In this document: in pieces, positions 52,860 through 62,575 of the stretch
How the letters are laid out: the number at the start of each line of letters is the position of its first letter
How positions within the stretch are numbered: the stretch's first letter is position 1
Assembly (NCBI GenBank): GCA_963575745.1
Contig: CAUYUJ010019872.1
Coordinates: 70,001-134,000, forward strand
DNA from: Prorocentrum cordatum
Lineage: Eukaryota; Sar; Dinophyceae; Prorocentrales; Prorocentraceae
DNA length: 64,000 bases
Direction: 5' to 3'
Translations under genes and position numbers: made by a program
Notes under the pieces: model-generated
Databases searched by the model: none
The model's input: the letters and a program-made list of their open reading frames with translations, nothing else
Told to the model about the DNA's origin: nothing

Positions 52860-54170
52860 GAACATTATTCCTTCTAAAGAATTATTATTGTTGGGACCCC
52901 TGGTGCGCGACCTCTGCGCCGCGCCTAGGCCGCAGCTACATTTTCATCATTTTTTCGCGAAAGCTTCAGAAAAGTGGATGAGCTCCGGATCCGGTTTTTT
53001 GTTGACGCTCGTTTTCCCTTGCAAAAAACAATAGAAAATGAAAATTCTTGTTCTTACTTGATCAAATTGCAAGAATCCCTTGCAAAAAATAAGGTAAAGT
53101 GGACATTCGTGCGCGCAAGACGAAATCCTTCCAAAACCTTAGGTTTCGTAGCGATTTTAACATAAAAACATCAAAAACCCAATGGTTTTTTAAGAAAAAA
53201 TTGTCAAAATGTCCTTCCGCGCGCGCTGTCCGAATCCCACAAAACCAATGGTTTTTCAACATTTATGTTACATGAGCTCGCGCGAGCTACTTTTTCTTGT
53301 TCTAACATAATCAAATTTCAATAATCCCTTGCAAAAAATAAGGTAAAGTGGACATTCGCGCGCGCAAGACGAAATCCTTCCAGAACCTTAGGTTTCGTAA
53401 CGATTTCAACATAAAAACATCAAAAACCCAATGGTTTTTCAAAAAAAAATGTCCAAATTTCATCCCGCGCGCGCTGTCCGACTCCCACAAAACCAATGGT
53501 TTTTCAACATTTATGTTACATGAGCTCGCGCGAGCTACTTTTTCTTGTTCTAACATAATCAAATTTCAATACTCCCTTGCAAAAAAAAGTAAAGTGGACA
53601 TTCGCGCGCGCAAGACCAACAAAAAACACGACGATCTCAGGAACTTGCCCCAAAAATGTGACCAACTCCGCTCTCTCTGTCTCTCTCTCTGTCTGCTCTC
53701 TGTCTCTCTCTCTGTCTGTCTGTGTCATGTATTGTATGTCACAATTGCAGGATGCTGGGCACACGCGCGCCCCGAATAAGTGACCAAGTTCTGTGGGTGT
53801 GTACCCCACGCCAGTGTAGTAGCCACGGTCGTCCGCACGCCACGAAGTGAAGTGTCCCAACGTCATAGGGCGGGAAGCTGGGTTTGGGTGGTCGCGAAGA
53901 GTCGTTTGGATATTTGGTAGAGCTTGAACTGCCCCCCCACGAAGTGGGGGTATTGTCTCGCGTCGCATGAAAACCCTGGCACTGGTGAGAACACTGAGCG
54001 TTCGGGTAAAATGATTGTTGTTGTTGTTGTTGTTGTTGCTGCTGCTGCTGCTGCTGCTTCTGTTGTTGTTGTTGCTGTTGTTGTTTTTTGATGTTGTTGC
54101 TGTTGTTGCTGTTGTTGCTGTTGTTGCTGTTGTTGTTGTTGTTGGTGCTGTTGTTGCTGTTGTTGTTGTT
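52857..54170. repeat. Composite TTG-linked repeat, unit 3
   Basis: Carries an extra internal tandem: the block AAAATAAGGTAAAGTGGACA ... AACCAATGGTTTTTCAACAT ... CATGAGCTCGCGCGAGCTAC is present about 2.5 times (~53080-53620, period ~245 bp). Then a CTCTGTCTCT tract, the P2 block (~53817-54015) with the CCCCCACGAAGTGGGGG hairpin, and a TTG/CTG run. Confidence 0.85.
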
Positions 54171-54171
54171 G

Positions 54172-54975
54172 TTGTTGAACATTATTACTTCTAAAGAATA
54201 ATTATTGTTGGGGCCCCTGGTGCACGGCCCCCTCGCCGCGCCTAGGCCGCAGCCATGTTTTCATCATTTTCGAGCGAAAGCCCTTGACAAAACGATGTGA
54301 TCCAGATCCGGTTGTTTTGTTCCCCCCCGCTTTCCCTTGCAAAAAACAATATAAAATGACATTTCTTGTTCTAACATAACCAAACTTCAAGAATCCCTTG
54401 CAAAAAATAAGGTAAAGTGGACATTCGCGCGCGCAAGACGAAATCCTTCCAAACCTTAGTTTTCGTAGCGATTTTAACATAAAAACATCAAAAAACCAAT
54501 GGTTTTTTGTTCAAAAAAATGTCAACATTTCATCCCGCGCGCTCTTGCGGATTCGTAGGAAACCCAACACTTTTTAAACATTTCTGTCAAACGGGCTTTT
54601 GCGAGCAACTTTTTCGAACTTCTGCAACAACGGTTGCGCACCTGCCAGGGCCATCATCCCTGTCAAATAATACCATGCGGGACACATTCGTTTTTTCTTC
54701 GCGCGCGCACGCCGTCGTCGTCGGCCGCGGGGCCCTGAATAGTAGCCACGGTCGTCCGCATGCCACGAAGTGAAGTGTCCGAACGTCATAGGGCGGGAAG
54801 CTGGGTGTGGGTGGTGGCGAAGAGTCGTTTGGAAATTTGGTAGAGCTTGAACCGGCCCCCCCACAAAGTGGGGGTATTGCCCGCCTCCTATGAAAACCCT
54901 GGCACTGGTGAGAACGGAGTGTCCCCACGTGCTAGTAATTGTTGGTGTTGTTGTTGCTGTTGTTGTTGTTGTACC
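54172..54975. repeat. Composite TTG-linked repeat, unit 4
   Basis: Starts TTGAACATTATTACTTCTAA; from ~54370 to ~54945 it is almost base-for-base unit 1, including the minus-strand 113-codon frame that both share (51014-51355 and 54587-54928). Ends in a short TTG run. Confidence 0.85.
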
Positions 54976-55256
54976 CCGCTCAACCCAACCAGTCGATCAT
55001 CACATCGCCTTCGTCGCAGTGAAGGGCCTCAGTGGGCAAACTCACGTTCTGAGGATCATCGTGCATCTTTCTCTCTCTCCGCCGGTTTCCCCCCCGAGCC
55101 GCTGCCCCTCCCCTCCCCCCCCCGCAGAGGACTACACCGCCGCGGAGGGCGTGCTGGAGTTCGCCGAGGCCGGGGCCCCCCCCGCGCGAGCCGGGCCGCC
55201 GGGGGAGTGCCCTGAGGCGGGGGTCGGCGCAAGCCAGGGGTCTGCCAGAGCGCCGG
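54976..55256. other. Short spacer
   Basis: GC-rich, no motif recognised. Confidence 0.3.
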
Positions 55257-55440
55257 GTCTTTCGGGCCGGACGAAAGGGGGGGATTGGGAAAGGGGGGGT
55301 TACGAAATTTGTTGCATGCAGCTGGTTTCGGCCTCACCGAGGGGCCCACTCCTCGATACATAGCCGCCTCCGGTGCCGGGAGGCGCCGGGAAAATCAGCT
55401 ACGCGAGCTGATTCTCAATTCCCCCCTTTGCTATCCCCCC
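55257..55440. repeat. Dispersed repeat family D, copy 3
   Basis: Ordered blocks CGGGCCGGACGAAAGGGGG, GGTTACGAAATTTGTTGCAT, GCAGCTGGTTTCGGCCTCAC and GGCGCCGGGAAAATCAGCTA match 14096 and 43262. Confidence 0.65.
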
Positions 55441-55681
55441 CTTTCGCCCGACCCGAGTCTTGCAGGATCCTGCAGAGCGCGGGCGCGAACCGAGGTTCAG
55501 TTCCGAAGCCTTGCGCCCGGACGGCGCGAATCAGAGGGGGGCGACACGTGGCGGTGGGGGGAAGAAGGGTGCCTGTTTGCGGCCCAAAAGGCCCCCTCTG
55601 GGGCCCTAGAGGGTTCTCCCTCTAGGTCCTGACGGGCTCCTTTTTCTGCAGCCCTCGCTGCTCCCCCCTGCCCTCCCAGTT

Positions 55682-55824
55682 TGTCGAGATATATCGCCCC
55701 CGACGCCCTTCCGTGCCTCCCCTACATATCCCTTTCCTGCTCTCACCCATGCACTGTACTGAAGCCGTTTTGGCGCTGAGGATTTGAGAGCGAAACGGAT
55801 CGGCATCGTTTATTGCTGTCAAGA
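55682..55824 (+). repeat. Left LTR of intact copia element
   Basis: Starts TGTCGAGATATATCGCCCC and ends GCTGTCAAGA; the boundary is fixed by the PBS at 55825 and the target duplication. It therefore ends in GA, not the canonical CA (a TGTCA occurs three bases earlier). Confidence 0.9.
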
Positions 55825-55840
55825 TGGTAGCGGAGCGCGG
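55825..55840 (+). other. Primer-binding site, initiator tRNA-Met type
   Basis: TGGTAGCGGAGCGCGG immediately follows the LTR; the leading TGGTA is the complement of a tRNA 3' TACCA, and TGGTAGC matches the initiator-Met primer used by most copia elements. Confidence 0.75.
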
Positions 55841-55904
55841 GTGACACTGACCCGCAGATCCACGGAGATCAGCCCAGCCGCCTGCGAAGCGGCTGACGGC
55901 CACG

Positions 55905-58900
55905 ATGAGCGTGGAGGCTCTCGCACAGGAGCTACTGGAGACGAAGCGAGAGCTCGGCCGACTGATGGAGACGGTCGAAAACCAGAACCAGACGATCACA
56001 GGGCTCCAGACGGAGCGAGCCGACGCAGATGCAGCGAGTCGGCAGCAGACGACGAAGGCTTTCGCCAACGCAATCATCGGAGACAAAGGGAAGCCGCCGA
56101 CCTTCGACAACACGAAGAAGCTAGACTTCCATGACTGGGCGTTCAAGTTCAAGGCGTACATCGGCAACCAGAGTCGGAAGTGCTTAGAGGGAATGACCCA
56201 GGTCGAGTACGGCCAGAACCAGCTGAACTACGCCAACTACGACGACGAGCGGAGACAGATGGCGCAGTCGTTGTTCTACCAGCTCACGATGTATACGGAG
56301 GGCACCCCGCTCGGCATCATCCGCAAGGTCAGTAACCAAGACGGATTCGAGGCATACCGCAGGCTGAGCTCCCAGTACGACCCTCAGAACATGGGCAGCA
56401 TTCTATCGAGACTGATGAGGGTGCTGGAGTTCGACTTCGGCGGAGAAGCGGATTTCCTCGACAACATGGCGAAGTTCGAGATCTCGATCGAGGAGTACGA
56501 GAAGCTGGCGAGCGAGGCCCTCAGCGACAATATCCGCTCGGCGGTCTTGATCGCGCGAGCCCCTGAGGCCTTGAGGAACCACGTGCTGCTGGGGGCACCC
56601 AAGGAGGAGATCCAGTGGACGAGGATCAAGAAGGTGGCCGCCGACTTCCTGCTCACGAAGCAGTCCATGCCTGGTGGCCCTGCGCCGATGGACATCGGCG
56701 CCATCAACAGCAAGGGCGGAAGAGGATACGGCAAAGCCAAAGGCAAAGGCAAGGGCAAAGGCAACGACACCAGAGGTAAGGGCAAGGACAGGAGCAGCGG
56801 CGGTGGCATCGCCGGCGGAGAGAAGAAGTTCCAGGGACACTGCGGACGATGCGGCAAATGGGGGCACAAACAGAAGGACTGCTACGCCAAGATCCACAGC
56901 GTGAGCACCTGGGACGGCAGCGGCTGGGACGGCAACACCTGGGACGAGAAGTGGGGGAGCTGGGACACCACCAACGAGAAGGAGAAGGGTGCGGCCTCCT
57001 CCCACGAGGACGCCAGCGCCTCCATCAGTGCCAACGCCCTCCAGTGCAACGAGTGCGAGGACGCTGCGTGGATCTTCGCCGTCGGCACGCTTGAGGGCCC
57101 GAGCGGAACAAGAGTTGGCCAGACGGTTGACATCATGGTGGACACTGGCGCCAACAAGTCGGTGTGCGGGCCCAGCGACTTCCCCGACTACCCCACTATG
57201 CAGGACAGGAGGCTGGAGATCAAGGTCGCCAACGGGACCTCCCTGAAGCACTACGGCGACAAGCAGGTGAACTTGAAGACGCCGAATGACGACGAGATCA
57301 GTGTGAGATTCCACGTCACGGAGGTGACGCAACCGATCCTGAGTGTCAACAGCATCAACAAGGCAGGAGCTGGGGTGGAGTTCCCACCGTCAGGCTCGAC
57401 GGGCCCACCCTCGATCACGCGGGATTCGAGGAGCGGGCGATCACGGCTTGGGCTGAAGAGGAGGCTCGGCCTGTTCTTCCTGCGCGCGACGGTGATGAGC
57501 TACGTCGGCACCAAGATCGGCGCGGACGGCCTGGTCGTCTACAACACGGCGACGGGCGTCCCCGAGGAGTACATCGCTGCGCAGGTGGACCAGCCGATGG
57601 AGCAAGAAGTCAGGCCCGAGGCTACGGTGATGACGGCTCCCAGGGAGCCGACGCGAGCCGAGAGGGAGGCTCACGAGGCCCTCCACTGTCCATACGCAGC
57701 GTGGTGCGCGGACTGTGTAGGGGGGCGAGGCCTGGACGACAGGCATGAGAGGATCAAAGAGGTAGAGGGTGTGCCTGTGATCCAGATCGACTACATGTTC
57801 GGCAAGACGCATCGTGACGAGAAAGTGCACCCAGTCATGAATGCCATCGACAACGTATACCACTCTACGGCCTCGGCATGGTGCGAGGCGAAAGGTGGAG
57901 GAGACCTGTTTCTCCTGAAGTGTCTCAAGCGGTACGTGGAGAAGCTCGGGTTTGAGAAGGTTATCATCCAGTGCGACCCCGAGAATGCGGCCAAGGACGT
58001 GGCGGCCAAGGTCGCGAGGGACATCGGGAACAACGCGACCTTCAGGTACACACCGAAGACGAGCAAGGGGAGCAACGGCACGGTGGAGAGGTTCCACACG
58101 TTCATCGAGGGTATGACGAGGACCTGGAGGAGAGCCATTGGGGCAAAGTACGGTATCGTGATCGAGCTGAGGCATCCCCTGATGGCCTGGATCGTGCGCC
58201 ACGCATCGTGGACCCACGACCGCTTCCTCATCCACCGCTCCGACTACAAGACGTCCTACGAGCGTCAGCACGAGAGGCATTATGCCAAGAAGGTCCTACC
58301 ACTCGGCGAGACGGTCATGTGGAGGCAACCTGGGCCTATCGCCACCAAGTTCGAGTCCGCGTGGGGCTACGGCATCTACCTCGGGCGGTCGTTGGAGGAC
58401 GACTCCCACATCTGCGGCACCAGGCATGGCATCGTCGTGGCGAGGTCCGTGCGGAGGCTCGTGGAGAGCGAGCGCTACGACAAGCAGCTGCTCCTGGCCA
58501 TGAAGGGCATCCCGAGCGACACGAAGGCGCCGAATGCATCCACGCCAGTGGCAGACAGACCAGCCCCCGACCTCAACCTCCCACAGCCCGCCAGGCTTCC
58601 GCGACCAGCGGGCGCCGCGCCCGAGGAGGGGCAGGCAGGCCCCCAGGAGGGGGAGGTGAGGTCCGAGGAGCCGCAGGAGGGGGACCCAGGAGGCGCCGAG
58701 GCAGCCGCCGACGGCGACGAGGCCATGGACGACGTAGAGGACGCACCACAGCCCGTCACGAAGAGGCCGAGGGGCCGACCAGTTACACGAGTGCTTCCAG
58801 ACCCGATGTCAAGAGAGTTTACCCCAGGCTGTAGTGGATGCTTGGGCACATCGTACCGTCATTCGAACTTCTGTCTCGAGAGGAGGGGGTTGCCTCCTAA

Positions 58901-61319
58901 CGAGCCGCGTGGCAAGCGGGCCGCGGCAGAGAGCGCAGCTGCACCTGAGGTGAAGCGTGCAGCAGTCGAGGAGCCTGAGAGCTCGGCTGGCAAGCGGGCC
59001 GGCGATGAGGCGCCTGCGGAAGGCGAGGCGCACAAGGAGAGGAGAATTGCTACGGTGAAGGTTGGCAGCGTGTCCGTCGCCAACTTGATGGGCTACCCCG
59101 ACGACACCGAGCTCTGCGCGCCGTGCGAGCTCGACCCCAACTTCGAGCTGCTGAGCGAGGCGTACTACGACGACGACGACGGTGAGCGCCTCGACCCCGA
59201 CGCCGTCCGCGAGGGGATCAAGAGGGAGGCGAACTTCATGGAGTCTCTCGGCGTCGGCGAGGTCGTGGCGCGACCCCGAGACATGAAGGTGTGGGGCACG
59301 AGGTGGTGCCACCGCAAGAAGGGTGAGGGGGTCCGCAGCAGGTTCGTCGTGAAGCAGTTCAGGGACGCCCAGGCGGGGGATTTCTTCGCCTGCACCCCGC
59401 GCACGGAGGCTGTGCGCGTGCTGATGGCGGCGGCGCTGATGCTCAAGCACGTCATCGTGACAACGGACTTCAGCGTGGCGTTCATGCACACGCCCGTGAA
59501 GGACGGCACCGAGATATACGTGGAGATGCCGCCCGAGTACGGCATGGGGCATGGATACGTGTGGAGACTGAAGAGGTCTCTGTATGGGCTCAGAGAGGCA
59601 GCGCTACGATTCCAGGAGTTCCTGGAGAGCATCGTGGTCGGGATCGGATTCAAGGTCTGCAAGGCAGAGCCCACTATATACCATCACATCGAGAAGGGCA
59701 TCAGGGTCGTGGTCCACACGGACGATCCTCTTGCCTCAGGTCCCACGCGGGGAGTGCTCGACGAGTTCTTCGACGAGCTGGCCAAGCACCTCGCGATCAA
59801 GGGGCGGTACGTCCTGGGCGAGAACCCCGTGATCTACCTCGGCTCATCGCTGCAGAGGTTCGGGGACGTGATCGTGGAGAAGAGCAAGCCCGGGTACGTC
59901 GAGAGCATCCTCGACGCGGCGGGGATGCTGGGCTGCAGGCCTGTGGGCACGGCTGGGGTCAGGCCAGACCTCGCCCCGCCCGGAGCCGAGCAGCCGCTCA
60001 ACAGCGAGGAGCACTCGCTGTACAGGAGGTGCTGCGGGAAGATCCAGTACGCGATCCCGCGGAGGCTGGACGTTATGTACCCGCTGAAGGAGCTCGGTCG
60101 TCGGCTGAGCGAGCCGAGGGTGGCCGACGTGAAGTGCCTGAAGCACCTCCTCCGCTACCTCAGCGGGACGGTCGACCTGGCCATGGTTCACCGCTCCACG
60201 AAGGACTACAAGCGCATCCGAGGTAGCACCGACTCGGACTGGGCGGGATGCCACGAGACCCGCAAGTCGACGGCATGCGGGATCGTGCGGTGGTGCGGGG
60301 TGGTCGTCAGTGCCTACGCCCGCACGGAGTCAGTGCTCGCCCAGTCGAGCCCTGAGGCCGAGTACCTGGGGGCCGTGGAGCTGGCGGCGGAGATGCTGTA
60401 CGTGAGGGAGCTCGTCAAGTTCATGGGCTTCGACGCGTCGCTGGAGATCGAGTGCGACGCGTCCTCCGCCATCGCGATCGCCTCGCGGCGCGGACTCGGC
60501 AGGTTACGACATCTGGAGGTGAAGTGGCTATGGCTCCAGCAGCTGGTCGGTACGGGCCAGATCAAGATCGTGAAGGTGAAGGGCACGGAGAACCTCCCCG
60601 ACGTAGGGGCGAAGTTCCTGGGGAAGGGTGCGCTCGAGAAGTGCCGCACCATGCTTGGTCTGGTCCCGATCGACGCCCTCGGGAATGGCATCGTGGCTGC
60701 CCTGAGCGCGTCCCGAGGAGCACGGTACCTGGCGACGTTCATGGTCCTCGTGAACGGCGTGAAGGCCCAGCCAGCCACGCCCGACGGCGGACCCGACCCA
60801 CACCTGGCGATCGTGATGGTCTGGTCGGTCCTCTGCATGCTCGTGGGCGTGATGCTGTGCTGGTGTGGCTGGTGCGTGTGCCTATACCTCCCGAGGTCAG
60901 CTGCAGGACGGACGGGCAAGGGCTGCTCCAAGGGTCAGCCCAGTGAGAGCTCGGAGAGGGGCAGATCGGAGCCAGAACCCGATCCGCCTCCAGCACCCGA
61001 CGCTCCCCGCGATCAGTGTCGGGAGCCGTCGGAGCCGCGTGGCAGGGGCGTGCTGCTGTTCCACCTGGACACGGTCGGGACCTCGATCCACTCGAGTCCG
61101 AACTGCCAGGCTCTGCGCGATCGGCATCACCCGCTGGTGACGAGGAGCGGGTGCCTGATCTGCGCGCGGGTGCTGGGCCAGGGGGTGCGCATGCTGCACC
61201 ACGCGGACAGCGTCGAGAGTGCGGTCCACGCCGACGCTGCCTGCCGCGGGTTGAGGTCGCGGAGGCGCCGTCTTGTGAGCCGCGGAGCGTGTGCGTTTTG
61301 CTTTGGGCATCGTGGCTAG
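55905..61319 (+). CDS. Copia gag-pol polyprotein with C-terminal extension
   Basis: 1804 residues. Gag ~1-330: N-terminal coiled coil, DFHDWAFKFKAYIGNQ (~73), Lys/Gly-rich tract, zinc knuckle CGRCGKWGHKQKDC (C313-C326). Protease: VDTGA with Asp413. GAG-pre-integrase: HEALHCPYAAWCADCVGGRG. Integrase: Asp629, Asp691, Glu728 (NGTVERFHTF). RT: ACTPRTEA, TDFSVAFMHTP with Asp1188, SLYGLREA, and HTDD (Asp1273-1274) where YVDD is usual. RNase H: STDSDWAG (Asp1443/1445), SSPEAEYLGA (Glu1484), Asp1518, GRLRHLEVKWLW. Beyond the normal copia end (~1600) lie a 30-residue hydrophobic segment (~1633-1662) and two H-X4-C-X15-C-X2-C motifs (from His1729 and His1775). The ATG at 55905 is the first in frame after the PBS. 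No frameshift between gag and pol. Confidence 0.95.
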   Translation: MSVEALAQELLETKRELGRLMETVENQNQTITGLQTERADADAASRQQTTKAFANAIIGDKGKPPTFDNTKKLDFHDWAFKFKAYIGNQSRKCLEGMTQVEYGQNQLNYANYDDERRQMAQSLFYQLTMYTEGTPLGIIRKVSNQDGFEAYRRLSSQYDPQNMGSILSRLMRVLEFDFGGEADFLDNMAKFEISIEEYEKLASEALSDNIRSAVLIARAPEALRNHVLLGAPKEEIQWTRIKKVAADFLLTKQSMPGGPAPMDIGAINSKGGRGYGKAKGKGKGKGNDTRGKGKDRSSGGGIAGGEKKFQGHCGRCGKWGHKQKDCYAKIHSVSTWDGSGWDGNTWDEKWGSWDTTNEKEKGAASSHEDASASISANALQCNECEDAAWIFAVGTLEGPSGTRVGQTVDIMVDTGANKSVCGPSDFPDYPTMQDRRLEIKVANGTSLKHYGDKQVNLKTPNDDEISVRFHVTEVTQPILSVNSINKAGAGVEFPPSGSTGPPSITRDSRSGRSRLGLKRRLGLFFLRATVMSYVGTKIGADGLVVYNTATGVPEEYIAAQVDQPMEQEVRPEATVMTAPREPTRAEREAHEALHCPYAAWCADCVGGRGLDDRHERIKEVEGVPVIQIDYMFGKTHRDEKVHPVMNAIDNVYHSTASAWCEAKGGGDLFLLKCLKRYVEKLGFEKVIIQCDPENAAKDVAAKVARDIGNNATFRYTPKTSKGSNGTVERFHTFIEGMTRTWRRAIGAKYGIVIELRHPLMAWIVRHASWTHDRFLIHRSDYKTSYERQHERHYAKKVLPLGETVMWRQPGPIATKFESAWGYGIYLGRSLEDDSHICGTRHGIVVARSVRRLVESERYDKQLLLAMKGIPSDTKAPNASTPVADRPAPDLNLPQPARLPRPAGAAPEEGQAGPQEGEVRSEEPQEGDPGGAEAAADGDEAMDDVEDAPQPVTKRPRGRPVTRVLPDPMSREFTPGCSGCLGTSYRHSNFCLERRGLPPNEPRGKRAAAESAAAPEVKRAAVEEPESSAGKRAGDEAPAEGEAHKERRIATVKVGSVSVANLMGYPDDTELCAPCELDPNFELLSEAYYDDDDGERLDPDAVREGIKREANFMESLGVGEVVARPRDMKVWGTRWCHRKKGEGVRSRFVVKQFRDAQAGDFFACTPRTEAVRVLMAAALMLKHVIVTTDFSVAFMHTPVKDGTEIYVEMPPEYGMGHGYVWRLKRSLYGLREAALRFQEFLESIVVGIGFKVCKAEPTIYHHIEKGIRVVVHTDDPLASGPTRGVLDEFFDELAKHLAIKGRYVLGENPVIYLGSSLQRFGDVIVEKSKPGYVESILDAAGMLGCRPVGTAGVRPDLAPPGAEQPLNSEEHSLYRRCCGKIQYAIPRRLDVMYPLKELGRRLSEPRVADVKCLKHLLRYLSGTVDLAMVHRSTKDYKRIRGSTDSDWAGCHETRKSTACGIVRWCGVVVSAYARTESVLAQSSPEAEYLGAVELAAEMLYVRELVKFMGFDASLEIECDASSAIAIASRRGLGRLRHLEVKWLWLQQLVGTGQIKIVKVKGTENLPDVGAKFLGKGALEKCRTMLGLVPIDALGNGIVAALSASRGARYLATFMVLVNGVKAQPATPDGGPDPHLAIVMVWSVLCMLVGVMLCWCGWCVCLYLPRSAAGRTGKGCSKGQPSESSERGRSEPEPDPPPAPDAPRDQCREPSEPRGRGVLLFHLDTVGTSIHSSPNCQALRDRHHPLVTRSGCLICARVLGQGVRMLHHADSVESAVHADAACRGLRSRRRRLVSRGACAFCFGHRG

Positions 61320-61357
61320 CGCCTGCCCGCTGCGCGTGCGCCCTCGGCAAGAGGCTC

Positions 61358-61366
61358 GAGGAGGGG
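61358..61366 (+). other. Polypurine tract
   Basis: GAGGAGGGG abuts the right LTR and would prime plus-strand DNA. Confidence 0.8.
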
Positions 61367-61509
61367 TGTCGAGATATATCGCCCCCGACGCCCTTCCGTG
61401 CCTCCCCTACATATCCCTTTCCTGCTCTCACCCATGCACTGTACTGAAGCCGTTTTGGCGCTGAGGATTTGAGAGTGAAACGGATCGGCATCGTTTATTG
61501 CTGTCAAGA
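61367..61509 (+). repeat. Right LTR of intact copia element
   Basis: Matches the left LTR except for T instead of C in GAGAG(C/T)GAAAC. Followed by the target duplication CAGTT. Confidence 0.9.
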
Positions 61510-61576
61510 CAGTTGCCGCCCCTCCAGGAATGGTCGCCTAAAAAGCCAGGGTTGCATTGCCCTGGGCTAGCGTTAA

Positions 61577-61725
61577 GTCGGGCCTGTTCCTCTACAGGGG
61601 GAGTATTCAAAAGTAGTCAAATAGGCTTGGGACGATTTCTTGACCATTTTTACATATTTTAGGGTGTGTTTGACGATTTTTTATCTTCCGTCTCCAAAAT
61701 CGGCCTGTAGGGGGACAGGCCCGAC
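61577..61725. mobile_element. MITE-like family A, best copy
   Basis: 149 bp; GTCGGGCCTGTTCCTC at the left and GGGGGACAGGCCCGAC at the right pair as terminal inverted repeats. Both ends are bordered by TTAA (61573-61576 and 61726-61729). Whether TTAA is a target duplication (piggyBac-like) or part of the repeat cannot be decided here. No coding capacity. Confidence 0.8.
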
Positions 61726-61729
61726 TTAA

Positions 61730-62073
61730 GGCTGGCGCGCATGGTCCTGCAGGATCTCCTCGCAGAGTCCGACTGACTCGGGCTTGCACCGACCCGGGTC
61801 AGGAGATGTAGATACCCGGAAGCCGAGCGGCAGCACCGCCTCCCCCCTTTTGGTTATGATGTTCCAACCTACTTAAGCCTTGAACGAATTTCGAGCACCA
61901 AACAAAACCGAAACTCGAGGGTTTTCACGTGTCGGGCCCTGGGAGACACTCGCCCGACACTGTTTCGACACTCTTTCGACACTCTTTCGACACTTTTCCT
62001 GGTGCTCGAAATTATTTCTGGGGGGAGTGTGTTTTTGCTCGGTAGCAGGTCATGCGAGCCTTCTGCGTCCTCG
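61730..62073. other. Spacer with TTTCGACACTC repeats
   Basis: Three to four tandem copies of TTTCGACACTC near 61960-61995. CGAATTTCGAGCACC (61885) and GGTGCTCGAAATTA (62000) form an inverted pair enclosing them. Confidence 0.45.
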
Positions 62074-62253
62074 TACAACGTGGGCCCATGCCAAGAAACA
62101 CCCTGCTTGCCTCCAGGGTGCCCTGGGTTTCTTGGGTTTCGATGGTTTTGCTGTGGAAAGCGCGGCGTCCCCAGGCCAAAAATCATTGGACGTCCTTGGG
62201 TCTCAGGGTTGGGTTTCTTGTGGCAGGTTTCTTGTGGACCAGCCTCCACTGTA
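62074..62253. mobile_element. MITE-like element family B, copy 3
   Basis: Left end TACAACGTGGGCCCATGCC (diverged) and right end CAGCCTCCACTGTA; interior blocks as in the other copies. Confidence 0.7.
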
Positions 62254-62469
62254 GTTTCGACTTCTTTGTCGGCCAGCGTCGATGCCCAGAGATCCGATGA
62301 TTTTTTCAATCTTGGTATTTTTTCAGGATTTCGGCCTCCAGGGCCCTTTACCGGGCCTGGGGACCATCAAAAATGGATGCAGGACAGAAAACCACCCCCG
62401 GGGAAGGGGTCGGGATTTGAACAAATCATCTCGGCGGATGTTTGGGTGAGCGTCTGGCAGTCGACGAGA

Positions 62470-62575
62470 CAGCACCGATGAAGTGTCGACTAGCGCCGAT
62501 TGGCGTCGATTGGTGCCGATCTAGCGCCGACGAGCGTCGATTCGCAAGGGCCAACAAGATGGTACGGGAGGCTCC
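62470..62575. repeat. GCGTCGATT minisatellite, locus 2
   Basis: Degenerate TAGCGCCGATT/GGCGTCGATT units followed by CGCAAGGGCCAACAAG and GGTACGGGAGGCTC, as at 13390-13575. Confidence 0.65.

Larger units (their letters stand above)
51425..52860. repeat. Composite TTG-linked repeat, unit 2 (interrupted)
   Basis: Same start (TTGAACATTATTCCTTCTAA) and internal blocks as unit 1, but interrupted from about 52090 to 52575 by a CCCCAAGAGGC array and a spliced-leader-like segment. It ends with the P2 block (CACGAAGTGAAGTGTCC ... CCCCCACGAAGTGGGGG) and a ~100-bp TTG run. Confidence 0.8.
55682..61509 (+). mobile_element. Complete Ty1/copia LTR retrotransposon
   Basis: 5828 bp with 143-bp LTRs (55682-55824 and 61367-61509) differing at one visible base, a PBS directly after the left LTR, a polypurine tract directly before the right LTR, and the 5-bp target duplication CAGTT (55677-55681 and 61510-61514). 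A single uninterrupted 1804-codon frame encodes gag, protease, integrase, RT and RNase H in the Ty1/copia order, plus a C-terminal extension. Near-identical LTRs and an intact frame imply a recent, possibly still competent insertion. Confidence 0.95.

Noticed and set aside
53905-54010. tRNA-like signals in the P2 repeat block (TGGTAGAGC, and a 5-bp stem with 7-base loop ACGAAGT)
   Set aside because: Spacing between the D-arm-like and anticodon-like parts is wrong, and no B box or acceptor stem could be paired, so this is not called a tRNA or tRNA-derived SINE.
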